Origin: Bacillota bacterium
GTDB taxonomy: Bacteria; Bacillota; Clostridia; Lachnospirales; Lachnospiraceae
NCBI GenBank assembly: GCA_023393095.1
Contig: JAEWMT010000063.1
Span: forward strand, 1 to 30,047
DNA: 30,047 bases
Direction of reading: 5' to 3'
The position numbers and the translations under genes are program-made. Below, piece after piece: positions 29,860 to 30,047 of the stretch. Below the pieces are notes generated by a model, which ran no database searches, was not told the DNA's origin, and saw nothing but the letters and a program-made list of their open reading frames with translations. Numbering within the stretch: position 1 is the stretch's first letter; every line of letters starts with the position of its first letter.

Positions 29860-30047
29860 TTATCTTCCGGTAGGATATGTCTCAAAAATTTTAAGCAATG
29901 TATTGTAAATGGTTTCTGCAGCAATATTCTGTTTCGTTTCGTTTGTTATAATCGAATAATCCGTTGTATTTGTCATAAAACCAAGCTCTATTAATACCGC
30001 TGGAACGGTATTCTTCTTAATTACTGTAAAGGCGGCCTCTTTTACAG
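29860..30047 (-). CDS. N-acetylmuramoyl-L-alanine amidase (Amidase_3), 3' end only
   Basis: The last 61 codons of a minus-strand gene run off the right edge of the window. The visible part has the C-terminal signature of zinc-dependent Amidase_3 enzymes: VPAVLIELGFMTNTTDYS, where the Glu of IELGF is the catalytic base or metal-site residue, followed by the usual helix QNIAAETIYNTLLKIFE. These enzymes cut the bond between muramic acid and the peptide stem in cell-wall turnover, division or spore lysis. The stop at 29860 is followed by a clear terminator. The N-terminal domains and the exact role cannot be seen. Confidence 0.88.
   Translation of the reverse strand, partial: VKEAAFTVIKKNTVPAVLIELGFMTNTTDYSIITNETKQNIAAETIYNTLLKIFETYPTGR

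Noticed and set aside
1..30047. CRISPR array, tRNA or rRNA, intact insertion sequence
   Set aside because: No regularly spaced identical repeats, cloverleaf-like segments, rRNA core sequence or transposase motif were seen in reading the window.

Overview
The window looks like chromosome of a low-GC, spore-forming Clostridia-type Firmicute; the Lachnospiraceae are my best guess, not a proven assignment. The grounds are AT-rich DNA, strong AGGAGG-type ribosome binding sites, near-consensus sigma-A promoters, Gram-positive style terminators, and sporulation genes (an SspF-type small acid-soluble spore protein and YtaF). I see no CRISPR array, rRNA, tRNA, prophage or intact insertion sequence.

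Layout. 1-1287: 5' part of peptidase T and a spore DNA-binding protein, both on the minus strand. 1491-5489: three tandem paralogous secreted proteins, each made of about four bacterial Ig-like domains. 5661-7961: an unusual FtsA-family ATPase with a long C-terminal extension. 8208-12380: a very large Lhr-type helicase. 12725-13369: YtaF on the plus strand. 13425-21422: a complete minus-strand kdpFABCDE locus (high-affinity K+ pump plus its two-component regulator), including the 29-residue KdpF. 21804-22115: an orphan small membrane protein. 22221-25009: a P-type ATPase preceded by a promoter, a NiCo (czcD-type) metal riboswitch and an overlapping terminator. 25407-28516: an anchored NTF2-like protein, an MntR/DtxR-type regulator and an Nramp (MntH-like) transporter. 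28657-30047: a 44-residue membrane peptide, a bare L,D-transpeptidase, a half-size TauE-type permease and the 3' end of a cell-wall amidase.

The genes form three functional groups: K+ homeostasis (kdp), transition-metal homeostasis (riboswitch-controlled pump, MntR-like regulator, Nramp importer), and the cell surface, division and spore (Ig proteins, FtsA-like protein, SASP, YtaF, YkuD, amidase).

The most unusual signals are non-coding. A leader of about 80 nt occurs twice inside the kdp operon, before kdpC and before kdpD, and its RBS-proximal stem shows compensatory base changes around an invariant loop. The riboswitch implies that a pump with calcium-ATPase-like motifs exports Fe, Co or Ni. 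The Ig cluster carries a relic of the 3' end of the ftsA-like gene, which records how the tandem duplication arose. Direct repeats with a 22-25 bp period sit just upstream of two of the promoters. Several intergenic regions hold large, competing or imperfect palindromes with no known family.
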